Source of the DNA: VFKU01 sp964620045
GTDB taxonomy: Bacteria > Hydrogenedentota > Hydrogenedentia > Hydrogenedentales > GCA-2746185
Reading direction: 5' to 3'
DNA length: 64,000 nt
Assembly: GCA_964620045.1 (NCBI GenBank)
Contig: CAZUJL010000004.1
Span: 1 to 64,000 of the forward strand
Part shown: piece by piece, positions 9,505-18,301 of the stretch
Numbering within the stretch: position 1 is the stretch's first letter
Layout: each line of letters starts with the position of its first letter
Notes under the pieces: generated by a model
Told to the model about the DNA's origin: nothing
The model's database searches: none
What the model saw: the letters and a program-made list of their open reading frames with translations, nothing else
Position numbers and translations under genes: made by a program

Positions 9505-10983
9505 TTACGCAAATTCGTAGTCGTCTGGATTCACAACTTTGGTCTTGCGCCGATACTCCGTGGTGCGCCCGACCCAATTGTTCGTGATCTTGCCCTTCTC
9601 GTCCTTGTACCAACTGTGGTTCACGTTTGCCCACACCGACGAGCTCAGCCGCTGCTGCACCCATTCGTTGTATGAACGCTGTACTTGCCCCTTCACGTTG
9701 AGCCAGCGCGCGCCGCGCGCATTCAGCACATCGAGGCATTCAAGGATGTAGCGCGTCTGCGCCTCGATCATAATCACGATCGAGTTGTGGCCGAGGTTTG
9801 TGTTCGGCCCGTACATCATGAAGAAGTTGGGGAAACCGGTGTGCGTGATGCCGAGATAGGCCTCCGCCCCTTCGCGCGCCCATGTCTCGTTCAGACTCTC
9901 GCCGGCGAGGCCGTGCACCTGCATGGGCGTGATAAACGAGTTCGTCTCGAAGCCGGTCGCGTAGATCAACACATCGGCCGGATGCAGCACGCCGTCCTTG
10001 GTCCGCACGCCGTCCGCTTCGATGCGATCGATGGATTCCGTCACCACGTCTACATTGTCGCGATCGAGCGCGTCGTAGTAATCGTCGGAGAACAAAATGC
10101 GCTTGGCGCCCATCGGATAATCCGGCACCAGCTTTTCGCGCAGTTTCGGATCGCGAATCTTCTCAGCGATGTAATCGCGGGTTTTCTGCTCCGTCATGCG
10201 GCGCAGCATCCCGGATTTTCCCGCCATCAAGGGATACAGCATCGCCTCGCCGCGCATGAAAATGGAGAAGCGGTACATCGACAGCAGCGGCGGGAAAATC
10301 GTGCCCAGCTTTTTCTCAAAGGCCGAATACTCGCGATCGTTCTTCGGCACCACCCAGTTCGCGCTGCGCTGGAATACCGTCAGTTTCTTGCACTTCGGCG
10401 CAATCTGCGGGATGAATTGCAGCGCGCTCGCGGCATTGCCGATGCAGCACACGTTCTTGCCGTCGAGAGAAACGCTGTGGTTCCACTCGGCCGAGTGAAA
10501 CGCGGCGCCGCGAAAACTCTCCGCGCCTTGAATCTTGGGCGTTGCGGGCTTGTGCAACTGACCGATCGCGCATACGACGGCGTCGAATTCTTCTTCGGAA
10601 CCGTCACCCGTCTTTAACCACCACTTTCCCTTCGCCTCATCGAAACGAAGAGAGACGACGCGCGTGTTAAATCGCAGATGCGGCGGCAGACCATATTTGC
10701 GTGAGCAGTGTTCAAGGTACGCGAGGATCTCTTCTTGCTCCGACCACTTGTGCGTCCAGTTCGGATTGCGCTCGAAAGAGAACGAATATAGCGCCGATGG
10801 AATGTCGCACTCGGCGCCGGGGTATGTATTCTCGCGCCAGGTGCCGCCGATGCGATCGGCCTTCTCGAAAATAGTGAAGCTGTCGATGCCGCGTTGCTTT
10901 AGATTGATTCCGAGGCAGAGGCCGGAAAATCCGGCGCCGATGATCGCGATTTTGCGGGCGGATGAAGTCGCTTGCACAGGCAT
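9505..10983 (-). CDS. Flavin-containing / Baeyer-Villiger-type monooxygenase
   Basis: The product has 492 residues. An N-terminal FAD dinucleotide-binding motif, GAGFSG, is followed by GGTWRENTYPGAECD, typical of class B flavoprotein monooxygenases. The fingerprint FRGAAFHSAEWN matches FxGxxxHxxxW[PD], except that Asn takes the last position. A second Rossmann motif, IGNAASA, binds NADPH, and ATGFETN marks the C-terminal FAD segment. Such enzymes oxygenate ketones or heteroatoms using NADPH and O2 in the cytoplasm. The substrate is unknown. The gene ends 27 bp before the PQQ dehydrogenase on the same strand, which could hint at a shared oxidative pathway. It is divergent from the esterase at 11068. 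Confidence 0.9.
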   Translation of the reverse strand: MPVQATSSARKIAIIGAGFSGLCLGINLKQRGIDSFTIFEKADRIGGTWRENTYPGAECDIPSALYSFSFERNPNWTHKWSEQEEILAYLEHCSRKYGLPPHLRFNTRVVSLRFDEAKGKWWLKTGDGSEEEFDAVVCAIGQLHKPATPKIQGAESFRGAAFHSAEWNHSVSLDGKNVCCIGNAASALQFIPQIAPKCKKLTVFQRSANWVVPKNDREYSAFEKKLGTIFPPLLSMYRFSIFMRGEAMLYPLMAGKSGMLRRMTEQKTRDYIAEKIRDPKLREKLVPDYPMGAKRILFSDDYYDALDRDNVDVVTESIDRIEADGVRTKDGVLHPADVLIYATGFETNSFITPMQVHGLAGESLNETWAREGAEAYLGITHTGFPNFFMMYGPNTNLGHNSIVIMIEAQTRYILECLDVLNARGARWLNVKGQVQRSYNEWVQQRLSSSVWANVNHSWYKDEKGKITNNWVGRTTEYRRKTKVVNPDDYEFA

Positions 10984-11067
10984 TTACCCATCCTACCATC
11001 GTCTGCTAGGTTTTCAAACGGATCTCTATAGTATGAGGCCTAAAAACCGACGAAGGAGTCAGGAACG

Positions 11068-12102
11068 ATGGACGTGCAACGAGTACTCCTAAAGACCATA
11101 GCCAAACTTCCGACCCCGCTGATCCGCATGATGTCGGGCAAGCCCATCGTCGGCCGGGGGGTCGAGCTTGATCCCCTCACCCAGTTCCTCGGCGTGGCTG
11201 CAAAAAAGCAACCAGGCATCGACACGGTGCCGCCCCTCGACGGCCGCGCCGCGCTCGACGCCGCGGCCAAAAGTTTACAAGCCGACGTGCCGGCCTCCGT
11301 CTCGTTCCGCGACGGTACGGTGCCGGGACCGGGCGGCGAAATCCCGATCCGAATTTACACGCCGCGGAAAACCAGCACGCCTCCGCCGCTGACATTGTTC
11401 TTCCACTTCGGCGGCTATGTGATCGGCAGTCGGGAAACCTGCCACGGGTTCTGCGGCCTCCTGGCAGAACGCGCGCACACAATCGTCGTCAGCGTCGACT
11501 ATCGACTTGCGCCGGAGCATCCGTTCCCTGCGCCGGTGGAAGATGCGATCGCGGCGTACCGCTGGGCGCTTGCGCAAGCAATGAGTCTCGGCGCTGATCC
11601 CGCGCGTATCGCGGTTGCGGGCGATTCGGCCGGTGGACAACTCACGGCCGTGATCGCGCAAGAAGCGAAGCGGCAGGGCTGGCAACTGCCCGCGTGCCAG
11701 CTCATGATTTATCCGTGGCTCGTGCCGTATTCCGATCTGCCGTCGTACCACGACTTCGCGGATGCCTACCCGCTCTCCGCCAAAATCATGCAGTGGTTCG
11801 GCAGCCAGTACTTCCGCGCGGAGAGCGAAAAGCAGCATCCCTGGTCCGCGCCGCTGAACGAACCTGACTTGCGCGGCCTGCCGCCGGCCCTCATTTTCAC
11901 GGCCGGATTCGATCCGCTACGCGACGAGGGCGAACAGTACGCACAACGGCTGAAGGAAGCGGGCGTTCCGGTGACTTTCCGCTGTTTTGAGCACCTCGCG
12001 CACTCATTCTCCATGCTCGGCGGCGTCGTACCCTCGGCCCAGCGGGCCGCGCTTGATATTGCGGAGGCGCTGGACAAGCAATTGAATGCAACCCGCCGAT
12101 AG
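11068..12102 (+). CDS. Alpha/beta hydrolase, hormone-sensitive-lipase family esterase
   Basis: The product has 344 residues and no signal peptide. The oxyanion motif reads FHFGGYVIG (HGGG-like, with Phe in the second position), followed by VDYRLAPEHPFPA, the nucleophile elbow GDSAGG, an Asp in AGFDPLRDEG and the catalytic His in HLAHSF. This is the full Ser-Asp-His triad of the bacterial HSL (type IV) esterases, which act on short acyl esters in the cytoplasm. AAGGAG is 9 bp upstream of the ATG. The next gene, a ceramidase-like protein, follows 52 bp later on the same strand. Confidence 0.92.
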   Translation: MDVQRVLLKTIAKLPTPLIRMMSGKPIVGRGVELDPLTQFLGVAAKKQPGIDTVPPLDGRAALDAAAKSLQADVPASVSFRDGTVPGPGGEIPIRIYTPRKTSTPPPLTLFFHFGGYVIGSRETCHGFCGLLAERAHTIVVSVDYRLAPEHPFPAPVEDAIAAYRWALAQAMSLGADPARIAVAGDSAGGQLTAVIAQEAKRQGWQLPACQLMIYPWLVPYSDLPSYHDFADAYPLSAKIMQWFGSQYFRAESEKQHPWSAPLNEPDLRGLPPALIFTAGFDPLRDEGEQYAQRLKEAGVPVTFRCFEHLAHSFSMLGGVVPSAQRAALDIAEALDKQLNATRR

Positions 12103-12154
12103 ACAGCGCGGGGTGCTAGAATTCCGGTTCGCCGTCAGGCTGGGAGATCGCTCC

Positions 12155-13453
12155 ATGTTCATTCGTACTGCCGTGTGCATCCTTGTCGCGCTGTGCCTCG
12201 CGCTGCCCGCGTTCAGCGCCGGACTCGAAGCCGGCGTTTCGGTCGCCAACATCACGCCCGATCCGGAGAAGTACCAGGTGCCGCTCGGCGGCTACGGCGA
12301 ACGCATGAACAAGCCCGCCACCGGCATTCACGACTACACGCTCGCGAAGACCATCATCTTCCGCCAGGGTAGCCGCAAGTTCGCGCTGGTCACGTGCGAC
12401 CTGCTCGGCATCGTGCGCCCGCTGCGCGAGCAGGTCTTGCTGCGCATCAAGGACACGGGCATCACGTCCGACAACTTGATGATGTCCGCCAGCCACACGC
12501 ACGCGTCGGTCGAAATGAACGCACTGCACTCCGGCAACGTCTTCGGCATTCCCAACATCGGCATCTTCGATCAGAAGCTGCTCGATTTCACTGCGGACCA
12601 GATTGCGGCCGGCATCATCGAGGCCAACAAGACCTTCGTGCCCATCAAGGTCGGCACGGGCTCCACGGAAGTCAACGGCCTCAACCGTAACCGTCGCGGC
12701 GATCCAACGGTGGACCCGGAAGTCACTGTCACACGCATTGACACCGCCGACGACAAGACGCTCGCCGTGTTCGTAAATTTCACCGCGCACCCGACCTTCG
12801 TCGGCCCTGAAATCATGGAACTCTCCGCCGAATGGCCCGGCTACCTGCAGCGCGAGGTCGAAGCCTGGATGCCCGGCACGCTGTGCCTGTACGCGAACGG
12901 CGCCGAGGGCGACACCGGCCCCGCAGGCGGCGAAGGCCCTAGCCCATTCGCCCGCGCGGAAAGCCTCGGCCGCAAGCTCGCGATCGCCGTACTTAATCTC
13001 GTGAAAACGATCCCGACCTCGTCCGACGTGAAGTTCGACTACTCCATGTCTGTGCTCAAGCTGCCGCCGCGCACCGTGCCGCCGGCGTTGGCCGCGGAAG
13101 CGGGTCCGGAATACGGCCTGAACGAAACCAACATCAAGCCGCTTATCGAAGGCCTCGTGCCGGAAACCTCGATGCTCGGCGTGCTGCGCCTCGGCGACTT
13201 GCTCGCCGTCTCCGTGCCGGGTGAACTCTTCTCGCGCCTCGGTCTCATGATCAAACACGACCTGACGGACGCTGGCGCGCCGCATCCGATCATCGTCGGC
13301 CTCGGCAACGAGTGGATCAGCTACATGATGCCGCCCGAGGAATTCACGCAGGGCGGCTACGAACCCGGCGTCTCGTTCTACGGCGATCAGCTCGGCCCCA
13401 TCGTCACCGAGCAAGCCATCGCCGCCGGTAAGGCGATGATCGCCAAAAAGTAA
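12155..13453 (+). CDS. Exported neutral/alkaline ceramidase-like protein
   Basis: The product has 432 residues with a Sec signal peptide (FIRTAVCILVALCLALPAFS, likely cleavage after FSA). The body matches the N-terminal domain of neutral/alkaline non-lysosomal ceramidase: VSVANITPDPEKYQVPLGGYGER, the metal-binding-like SASHTHAS, and FTAHPTF. Eukaryotic homologs cleave ceramides. Environmental bacteria have many shorter relatives with unknown substrates, and this one is shorter than the ~700-residue true ceramidases and has only the first domain. The ATG at 12155 is preceded by GGGAG at 8 bp, which rules out the longer in-frame start that would overlap the esterase gene. Confidence 0.8.
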   Translation: MFIRTAVCILVALCLALPAFSAGLEAGVSVANITPDPEKYQVPLGGYGERMNKPATGIHDYTLAKTIIFRQGSRKFALVTCDLLGIVRPLREQVLLRIKDTGITSDNLMMSASHTHASVEMNALHSGNVFGIPNIGIFDQKLLDFTADQIAAGIIEANKTFVPIKVGTGSTEVNGLNRNRRGDPTVDPEVTVTRIDTADDKTLAVFVNFTAHPTFVGPEIMELSAEWPGYLQREVEAWMPGTLCLYANGAEGDTGPAGGEGPSPFARAESLGRKLAIAVLNLVKTIPTSSDVKFDYSMSVLKLPPRTVPPALAAEAGPEYGLNETNIKPLIEGLVPETSMLGVLRLGDLLAVSVPGELFSRLGLMIKHDLTDAGAPHPIIVGLGNEWISYMMPPEEFTQGGYEPGVSFYGDQLGPIVTEQAIAAGKAMIAKK

Positions 13454-13473
13454 ACTGCGGGGGTTTTTCCTCC

Positions 13474-14472
13474 ATGGCATGGCGCTTGGGCGAGTATGTG
13501 GCGTGCGGAGAACTATGCAATACCCGCAACTACTCGACGACCGGCGCGCTACTTCTTCGCGGACCTGGATCGGAAGAAACGACCATTCATTTTCAACTCA
13601 CTGGAAACTGCGATTCCGAGCTAAATAGAAAGCATATTCGTTTTTCGCGTGGCCCCGATTCACCGCCTATCGAAAAGGTAACTGCCGACTACTTAAGAGA
13701 CTTTCAGATTCGGCACGTCGGACCCACGGGCACCATGCAGACTCAAGGCTGGGTTCGCACATTTTCGTGTTCTGTAAAAGAATTCACACATCGATCTAGC
13801 CTCGGTGAACCACCGCCAACCAAATGGACACGGTTACTCTACTTGGAATGGTATAGCCAGAACGGTCGCGTCGTGATCGAGCTGCCGGGAGCGACGGTTG
13901 AGGAGTGTGTTCGGGAACCAAATGGCGAAGACGATGAAGGCGAATGGCGCGACCTGCCCAATTTGGCACTTCCTCCAGCGTTTGCCGTAGGGGCTCCTCC
14001 AGGTTTCCCGAGCATTACGATAGTCGAAGGCGATTCGCATACAGACATCGACGAAGAAACAATGCAGGAAATCGCAGAACAAGATACCAATGACGATTCC
14101 ATGCGGGCGATTGATGAACTTAGGTTGTTCGATGAGTGCCTTGCGCAACACGAAGATGAGCCCATCATCGACATCGCTCCTGATTTGGAAAACTTACCGG
14201 AAGACGAGGGCTTTACCGACGCCGAGGTAGAAGCGAAGTTGAAGGACGCGCTCATGAGGTTGGCACTGTTGGGAATCGCGTTGGATGTATGCGAGCACTA
14301 CACGCCGCGAGATTCCTATCGTTACCTCCGAAACGAAATCCTCCCTCAAGAGAAATCATTCCGCCGCATGATCGGTACGGGTTATGTCCAGCATTTCAGC
14401 ACCTGGGAAGCGTGCGCGAAATGCGATGCAGAACTCAACGAACAATACGGGAAAGAGTTTGGCGTTGAGTGA
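13474..14472 (+). CDS. Hypothetical protein, Asp/Glu-rich in its second half
   Basis: The product has 332 residues, is soluble and has no signal peptide or transmembrane segment. I do not recognise a named domain. The first ~140 residues (ALLLRGPG, FQLTGNCDSELN, KHIRFSR, LYLEWYSQNGRVVIELP) look like a beta-rich module seen in uncharacterised proteins of PVC-type bacteria. That is from memory and not verified. The second half is very acidic (GEDDEGE, IDEETMQEIAEQ, EDEP, LPEDEGFTDAEVEAKLKDA), then becomes helical with VCEHYTPRDSYRYL. Base composition is visibly more AT-rich than in its neighbours, so recent acquisition is possible. The gene ends 5 bp before the convergent glycosyltransferase. 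Confidence 0.7.
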   Translation: MAWRLGEYVACGELCNTRNYSTTGALLLRGPGSEETTIHFQLTGNCDSELNRKHIRFSRGPDSPPIEKVTADYLRDFQIRHVGPTGTMQTQGWVRTFSCSVKEFTHRSSLGEPPPTKWTRLLYLEWYSQNGRVVIELPGATVEECVREPNGEDDEGEWRDLPNLALPPAFAVGAPPGFPSITIVEGDSHTDIDEETMQEIAEQDTNDDSMRAIDELRLFDECLAQHEDEPIIDIAPDLENLPEDEGFTDAEVEAKLKDALMRLALLGIALDVCEHYTPRDSYRYLRNEILPQEKSFRRMIGTGYVQHFSTWEACAKCDAELNEQYGKEFGVE

Positions 14473-14477
14473 CCGCT

Positions 14478-15635
14478 CTAGCTTGCCAACGTTCTATAAA
14501 AATCCAGCGTCCGCCGCGCCTGCGCTTCGAGGCTGAAGCGTTCGCGCGCCTGCGCAAGAGCGTTTGTTCGGAGTCGCTGCAAAAACGCCGCATCTTCGTA
14601 CACACGGCGAATCGCCACGGCAAATGCGTCGGCATTCTGATCGACAACGAATCCACTCGTTTCATGTTCGATTAGATACGGCACATACCCCACGCGCGCG
14701 CCAATCACGGGCACACCGGCCGCCATGGCCTCGCGCACGGTACGGCACGACTTGTCGGTTCCCGGCGCGGCATAGGCCAGCACGTGCATGCGCCGGTACG
14801 CCGCCACCAGATCCTCGCCGCGCTTGTATCCGGCCATGTGCACGCGATCGCGGCAACCCGCGCGGGCGAGCGGACGCGTGACGGCTTCTTCGAGTTCCTC
14901 CGGACCACCGCGACCGACGACCATCAAGTGAAGTCGCGGACAATCCCGCGCGAGCAAAGCGACAGCCTCAATCGCGATATCGATTCGGCGGTCCTTGCGC
15001 AGACGGCTCACGATGCCGACAACAAATGCGTCTTCTGGAAGATTCGTCGTTTCAGATACTTCAATCGCTCGATCGGGCGAAAATCGCTCCAGATCAATCC
15101 CCGGTTCAATCAGCACGATACGGTCACGCAATGCCGGATGACGCTCCGCCATCGTTTGCTGCGCTTCGGCAGTCGTCACAATGAGTCCATCGGTCGCGCG
15201 GCGTGCCAAATAGTGCTCGCGCAGTCCGCGCGGCAACCCCTCCGGCTCGTAGCACGTGCGCACAATGGGAATGTGCCGAGCAACGCCGCGCCGCGCCCAC
15301 GCCGCGCTCACGTGGCTGTTCGGCATGTGGGCATGAATGACGCCGATGCGGTGTTCGTCGAAAATCGCGCGTAACCGGGATGCATCGCGCAGCAGTGTGC
15401 GCAGTGAAAAATGTTTGGGCAGGCCCAGCACCAGAGGCGCGAGCCCCCGCGCCTCCAGTTCGGTCACTACGCGATTTGGCCGGGCCTTCTGCGGCGAGCC
15501 GCACGCGAAATGGACATCCGCGCCGCATTGCTTTTCCGCCAACGCCAGATTCGCCGCCGGTTCCGCGCGCTCGGTCCAGCGGTAGTTGCTAAGCAGATGC
15601 AACACCGCCGGCCCACGTCCCATGCTGTCCCCCAT
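14478..15635 (-). CDS. Glycosyltransferase family 4 (group 1) protein
   Basis: The product has about 385 residues and the GT-B fold. The N-terminal acceptor domain holds LHLLSNYRWTERAEPAANLA and IHAHMPNSH. The C-terminal nucleotide-sugar domain begins with GIVSRLRKDRRIDIAIEA, continues with VVGRGGPEELE, and ends with the EX7E-like region KSCRTVREAMAAGVPVIGARVGYVPYLIE. Such enzymes add a sugar from an activated donor to a lipid or glycan at the cytoplasmic membrane face. The start is uncertain: in-frame ATGs at 15635, 15623 and 15692 all lack a strong Shine-Dalgarno. I use 15635 because the family's first beta strand begins soon after. No other polysaccharide genes adjoin it. Confidence 0.88.
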   Translation of the reverse strand: MGDSMGRGPAVLHLLSNYRWTERAEPAANLALAEKQCGADVHFACGSPQKARPNRVVTELEARGLAPLVLGLPKHFSLRTLLRDASRLRAIFDEHRIGVIHAHMPNSHVSAAWARRGVARHIPIVRTCYEPEGLPRGLREHYLARRATDGLIVTTAEAQQTMAERHPALRDRIVLIEPGIDLERFSPDRAIEVSETTNLPEDAFVVGIVSRLRKDRRIDIAIEAVALLARDCPRLHLMVVGRGGPEELEEAVTRPLARAGCRDRVHMAGYKRGEDLVAAYRRMHVLAYAAPGTDKSCRTVREAMAAGVPVIGARVGYVPYLIEHETSGFVVDQNADAFAVAIRRVYEDAAFLQRLRTNALAQARERFSLEAQARRTLDFYRTLAS

Positions 15636-15727
15636 GCTTTGCACTATTGCGTCGCGAAACCAATTCAGTATAGTGCGAGTGTCAGTGGCCATTTCCAGCC
15701 GGGATTTACGCCGAAGGAGGCCTTCGC

Positions 15728-16954
15728 ATGCTTTATCGCCCGCCCGTGAAAACATTTCTACTCGTCGTTGCGCTGTTCTCGGTCCTCTGCCTCACTCCGT
15801 TGTACGCGGCGCAGCCACTGCACGTGTATCTGACCTACTCCGGCGCGCCCGAAACCACGATCGACATCAACGTGTTGATGAACGAAAAAACCAACGCGGT
15901 CGAAATCTACTATGACACTGAATCGCGCGATGGAAAACCGGAGTCCTACCGGCAACACCTTACGGCCACCTACCACCGCACGCTGATGGAACTAAGTGAC
16001 GACCGCGCCATGTATGTCGGCGCGTTAACCGGTCTCCAACCCTCCACGAACTATTACTTCATCACGGGAGATCCCGAGGAAGGCTTCAGCAAGGAAAAGA
16101 AACTCCGCACCGTCGGCGCGGGGAACGCCCCGATTCGCTTCATCGACGGTGGCGACATCGGCGTCGACTCACTGGCCGCTCGCCTGCAAAAGCTCGCCGC
16201 GAAACAGGCGCCCGATTTCGTCGTGATCGGTGGCGACATTGCCTACGAAAATGGACTGCTCGGCGACTACAAGGTCTACGACCGCTGGCTCGACAATTGG
16301 GAAAAGAACATGGTGACGCCGGATGGCCGCATGATCCCGATCGTCACCGCGATCGGCAATCACGAGGTGAACGATTACGAATCCGACGAGGACGAGCCGC
16401 GCGCGCCGTGGTACATCGGCCTGTTCGGCCGGCAGAGCGAGAAGTCGTACTACGCGCGAACCTTCGGCGGCCGGATGGTGCTGTTCTGCCTCGATTCTGG
16501 CCACCTGCATCCGCACGACGGCGCGCAACGCGACTGGCTCGCCGCGGAACTCGAAAAATACAAGAACGTGCCCTACAAATTCGCGGCCTATCATGTGCCG
16601 CTCTACCCCGCGCACCGCCCGTTCGACGGCGCAGGCTCTGTTGAAGGCCGCACGCACTGGGGGCCGCTGTTCGATCAATACAAGCTGACCGTGGGCATGG
16701 AGCACCATGACCACGTGTTCAAGCGCACGAAGCCGCTGCGCGGCAACCAACTCGCGGAAGGCGGCACAGTGTACATCGGCGATGGTTGCTTCGGTAAGGC
16801 CGCGCGCACAGTTGAGACGCAACCGCGCTGGTACAACGTGCACCAGAAAAGCATCTCGCATTTCTGGGTGATCGAACTCACGGAGAGCGACGGACTTCAC
16901 CTTCGCGCGATTAGCGACAAGGGCGACACGATCGACGAATTTTCGCTCCCCTGA
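15728..16954 (+). CDS. Exported purple-acid-phosphatase-like metallophosphoesterase
   Basis: The product has 408 residues with a signal peptide (VKTFLLVVALFSVLCLTPLYAA). An N-terminal fibronectin-III-like domain (residues ~25-130, ending LTGLQPSTNYYFITGD) precedes the calcineurin-like domain. That is the arrangement of purple acid phosphatases. Metal-ligand motifs are visible: GGDIGVDS, IGGDIAYENG, AIGNHEVN, AYHVPLYP and EHHDHVFKR. The last replaces the usual GHxHxxxR, so the second His block is slightly divergent. It should hydrolyse phosphate esters in the periplasm or outside the cell. AGGAGG is found just upstream of the ATG. The gene is convergent with the TPR gene, with only 2 bp between stops. 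Confidence 0.88.
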   Translation: MLYRPPVKTFLLVVALFSVLCLTPLYAAQPLHVYLTYSGAPETTIDINVLMNEKTNAVEIYYDTESRDGKPESYRQHLTATYHRTLMELSDDRAMYVGALTGLQPSTNYYFITGDPEEGFSKEKKLRTVGAGNAPIRFIDGGDIGVDSLAARLQKLAAKQAPDFVVIGGDIAYENGLLGDYKVYDRWLDNWEKNMVTPDGRMIPIVTAIGNHEVNDYESDEDEPRAPWYIGLFGRQSEKSYYARTFGGRMVLFCLDSGHLHPHDGAQRDWLAAELEKYKNVPYKFAAYHVPLYPAHRPFDGAGSVEGRTHWGPLFDQYKLTVGMEHHDHVFKRTKPLRGNQLAEGGTVYIGDGCFGKAARTVETQPRWYNVHQKSISHFWVIELTESDGLHLRAISDKGDTIDEFSLP

Positions 16955-16956
16955 TT

Positions 16957-17457
16957 CTATTCGAGCATGTGTTCGACCATTTCCGTGGGCCCGGGCTGCA
17001 ACTCGGGATGGCGATTCAAAATCCGCGCACACGTGTTCCAACGCAAAATCGCTTCGTCATTTTTCGCGGGCCGCAATGCTTCGGCTTCTTCATAGTGTTG
17101 CATCGCCTCGCGTAAGGCCTCGTAGGTCGCCACCGCGTCTCCGGGGCTGTGCCGCTCCAGGTGTGCCTTCGCTTTGCGCTCGCAAATCACGCCGCGGTAG
17201 TACATCCGGCTGTACTCATCCTTGAGTCGCGGCAAGATCGCGTTCGCCGCCGGCAGCGCCGTGCCGAGGTGCATGGGGAATTGATCCGTCAACGAAAGCA
17301 ACAGCAGCATCAACGCGCGCTGGTTGTCCTTGTCCGCCTGCAACACATCGAGGCAGATGCTCTCCGCTTCCAGGGGTTCGTTCAGCAGGCGATAGCGCTC
17401 CACCCGGTCCAGCGCCGCCGGCGCCGCGTCCTTCGAGATCGGCTTTAGTTCGTACAT
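16957..17457 (-). CDS. TPR-like protein downstream of sdhCAB
   Basis: The product has 166 residues, is all-helical and soluble. The helix pairs ALDRVERYRLLNEPLEAESICLDVL, DNQRALMLLLLSL and ATYEALREAMQHYEEAEALRP have the spacing of tetratricopeptide repeats. AGGAGG lies 4 bp before the ATG at 17457, which excludes a longer in-frame start. It is the last gene of the succinate dehydrogenase operon, starting 51 bp after sdhB. Proteins of this kind are found beside sdh genes in several phyla, but their role (assembly or otherwise) is not known to me, so the functional link is inferred from position only. Confidence 0.75.
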   Translation of the reverse strand: MYELKPISKDAAPAALDRVERYRLLNEPLEAESICLDVLQADKDNQRALMLLLLSLTDQFPMHLGTALPAANAILPRLKDEYSRMYYRGVICERKAKAHLERHSPGDAVATYEALREAMQHYEEAEALRPAKNDEAILRWNTCARILNRHPELQPGPTEMVEHMLE

Positions 17458-17508
17458 GCCGCCTCCTCTCCGCCTGTGCAGGCGTTCGCGCAAGAGAACT
17501 ACTCCATC

Positions 17509-18258
17509 TCACACCTTTTTCGGTTTGAACAGACGCACCAACCAGCCCAGCGGATCGTAGTACCGATCCACCACGCGTTCCTTCAGCGGAATGATCGCGT
17601 TGTCTGTGATGGTGATGTGCTCTGGGCACACCTTTGTGCAGCACTTCGTGATGTTGCAGAAACCCACGCCATCCGTCTTCCGGAGGTCATCGAGCCGATC
17701 CTCGGTATCGAGTGGATGCATCTCCAGCGCCGCCGTGTACACAAAAAAACGCGGCCCGATGAATTCGTCGTGCAGGTGGTGCTCCCGGAGCACGTGGCAC
17801 ACGTCCTGACAGAGGAAACACTCGATGCACTTGCGAAACTCCTGCACGCGATCGACGTCCGACTGCTGCATGCGCCACGTGCCGTCCGGCGCGTCCGGCT
17901 TGCGCGGCCGGAAACGTTTAATCTTCTTTTTGACCCGGAAATTCCACGAGACGTCGGTCACGAGGTCCTTCATCGGCGGAAATGCCTTCATCGGCTCGAC
18001 CGTCACAGGCTGATCGAGCGGCAGGTCGCTCAGGCGCGTCATGCACATCAGCCGCGGGTTTCCGTTCACCTCGGCGGAGCACGACCCGCACTTGCCAGCC
18101 TTGCAGTTCCAGCGCACCGCGAGGTCGTTCGCCTGCTCGGCCTGAATGTTGTGCACGGCGTCAAGGACCACCATGCCCTCGGACACCTCGGTCGCGTAAT
18201 CCTTGAACGCGCCGCCCTTCGCGTCGCCACGCCAGATTCGGAACGTCGCCTTCGCCAT
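17509..18258 (-). CDS. sdhB: Succinate dehydrogenase / fumarate reductase iron-sulfur subunit
   Basis: The product has 249 residues. An N-terminal plant-type ferredoxin domain carries the [2Fe-2S] ligands in CKAGKCGSCSAEVNG and LMCMTRL. The C-terminal domain holds the ligands of the [4Fe-4S] and [3Fe-4S] clusters in CIECFLCQDVCH and CNITKCCTKVCPEH. It passes electrons from the FAD of SdhA to the membrane anchor. AGGAGG is 5 bp before the ATG at 18258, which decides the start over an upstream in-frame one. It is the third gene of the operon sdhC-sdhA-sdhB and sits 43 bp after sdhA. The conserved Arg-rich segment KKKIKRFRPR between the domains is unusual in its charge. Confidence 0.96.
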   Translation of the reverse strand: MAKATFRIWRGDAKGGAFKDYATEVSEGMVVLDAVHNIQAEQANDLAVRWNCKAGKCGSCSAEVNGNPRLMCMTRLSDLPLDQPVTVEPMKAFPPMKDLVTDVSWNFRVKKKIKRFRPRKPDAPDGTWRMQQSDVDRVQEFRKCIECFLCQDVCHVLREHHLHDEFIGPRFFVYTAALEMHPLDTEDRLDDLRKTDGVGFCNITKCCTKVCPEHITITDNAIIPLKERVVDRYYDPLGWLVRLFKPKKV

Positions 18259-18301
18259 CAGCGCCTCCTGCATCATCGCGTCGTGCTGCCCGCGGTTCAG
18301 T

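Noticed and set aside
7618..9675. 685-codon plus-strand frame opposite the PQQ dehydrogenase
   Set aside because: The minus strand encodes all PQQ-dehydrogenase motifs. The plus-strand product is low-complexity (Arg/Ala/His) and has no start signal.
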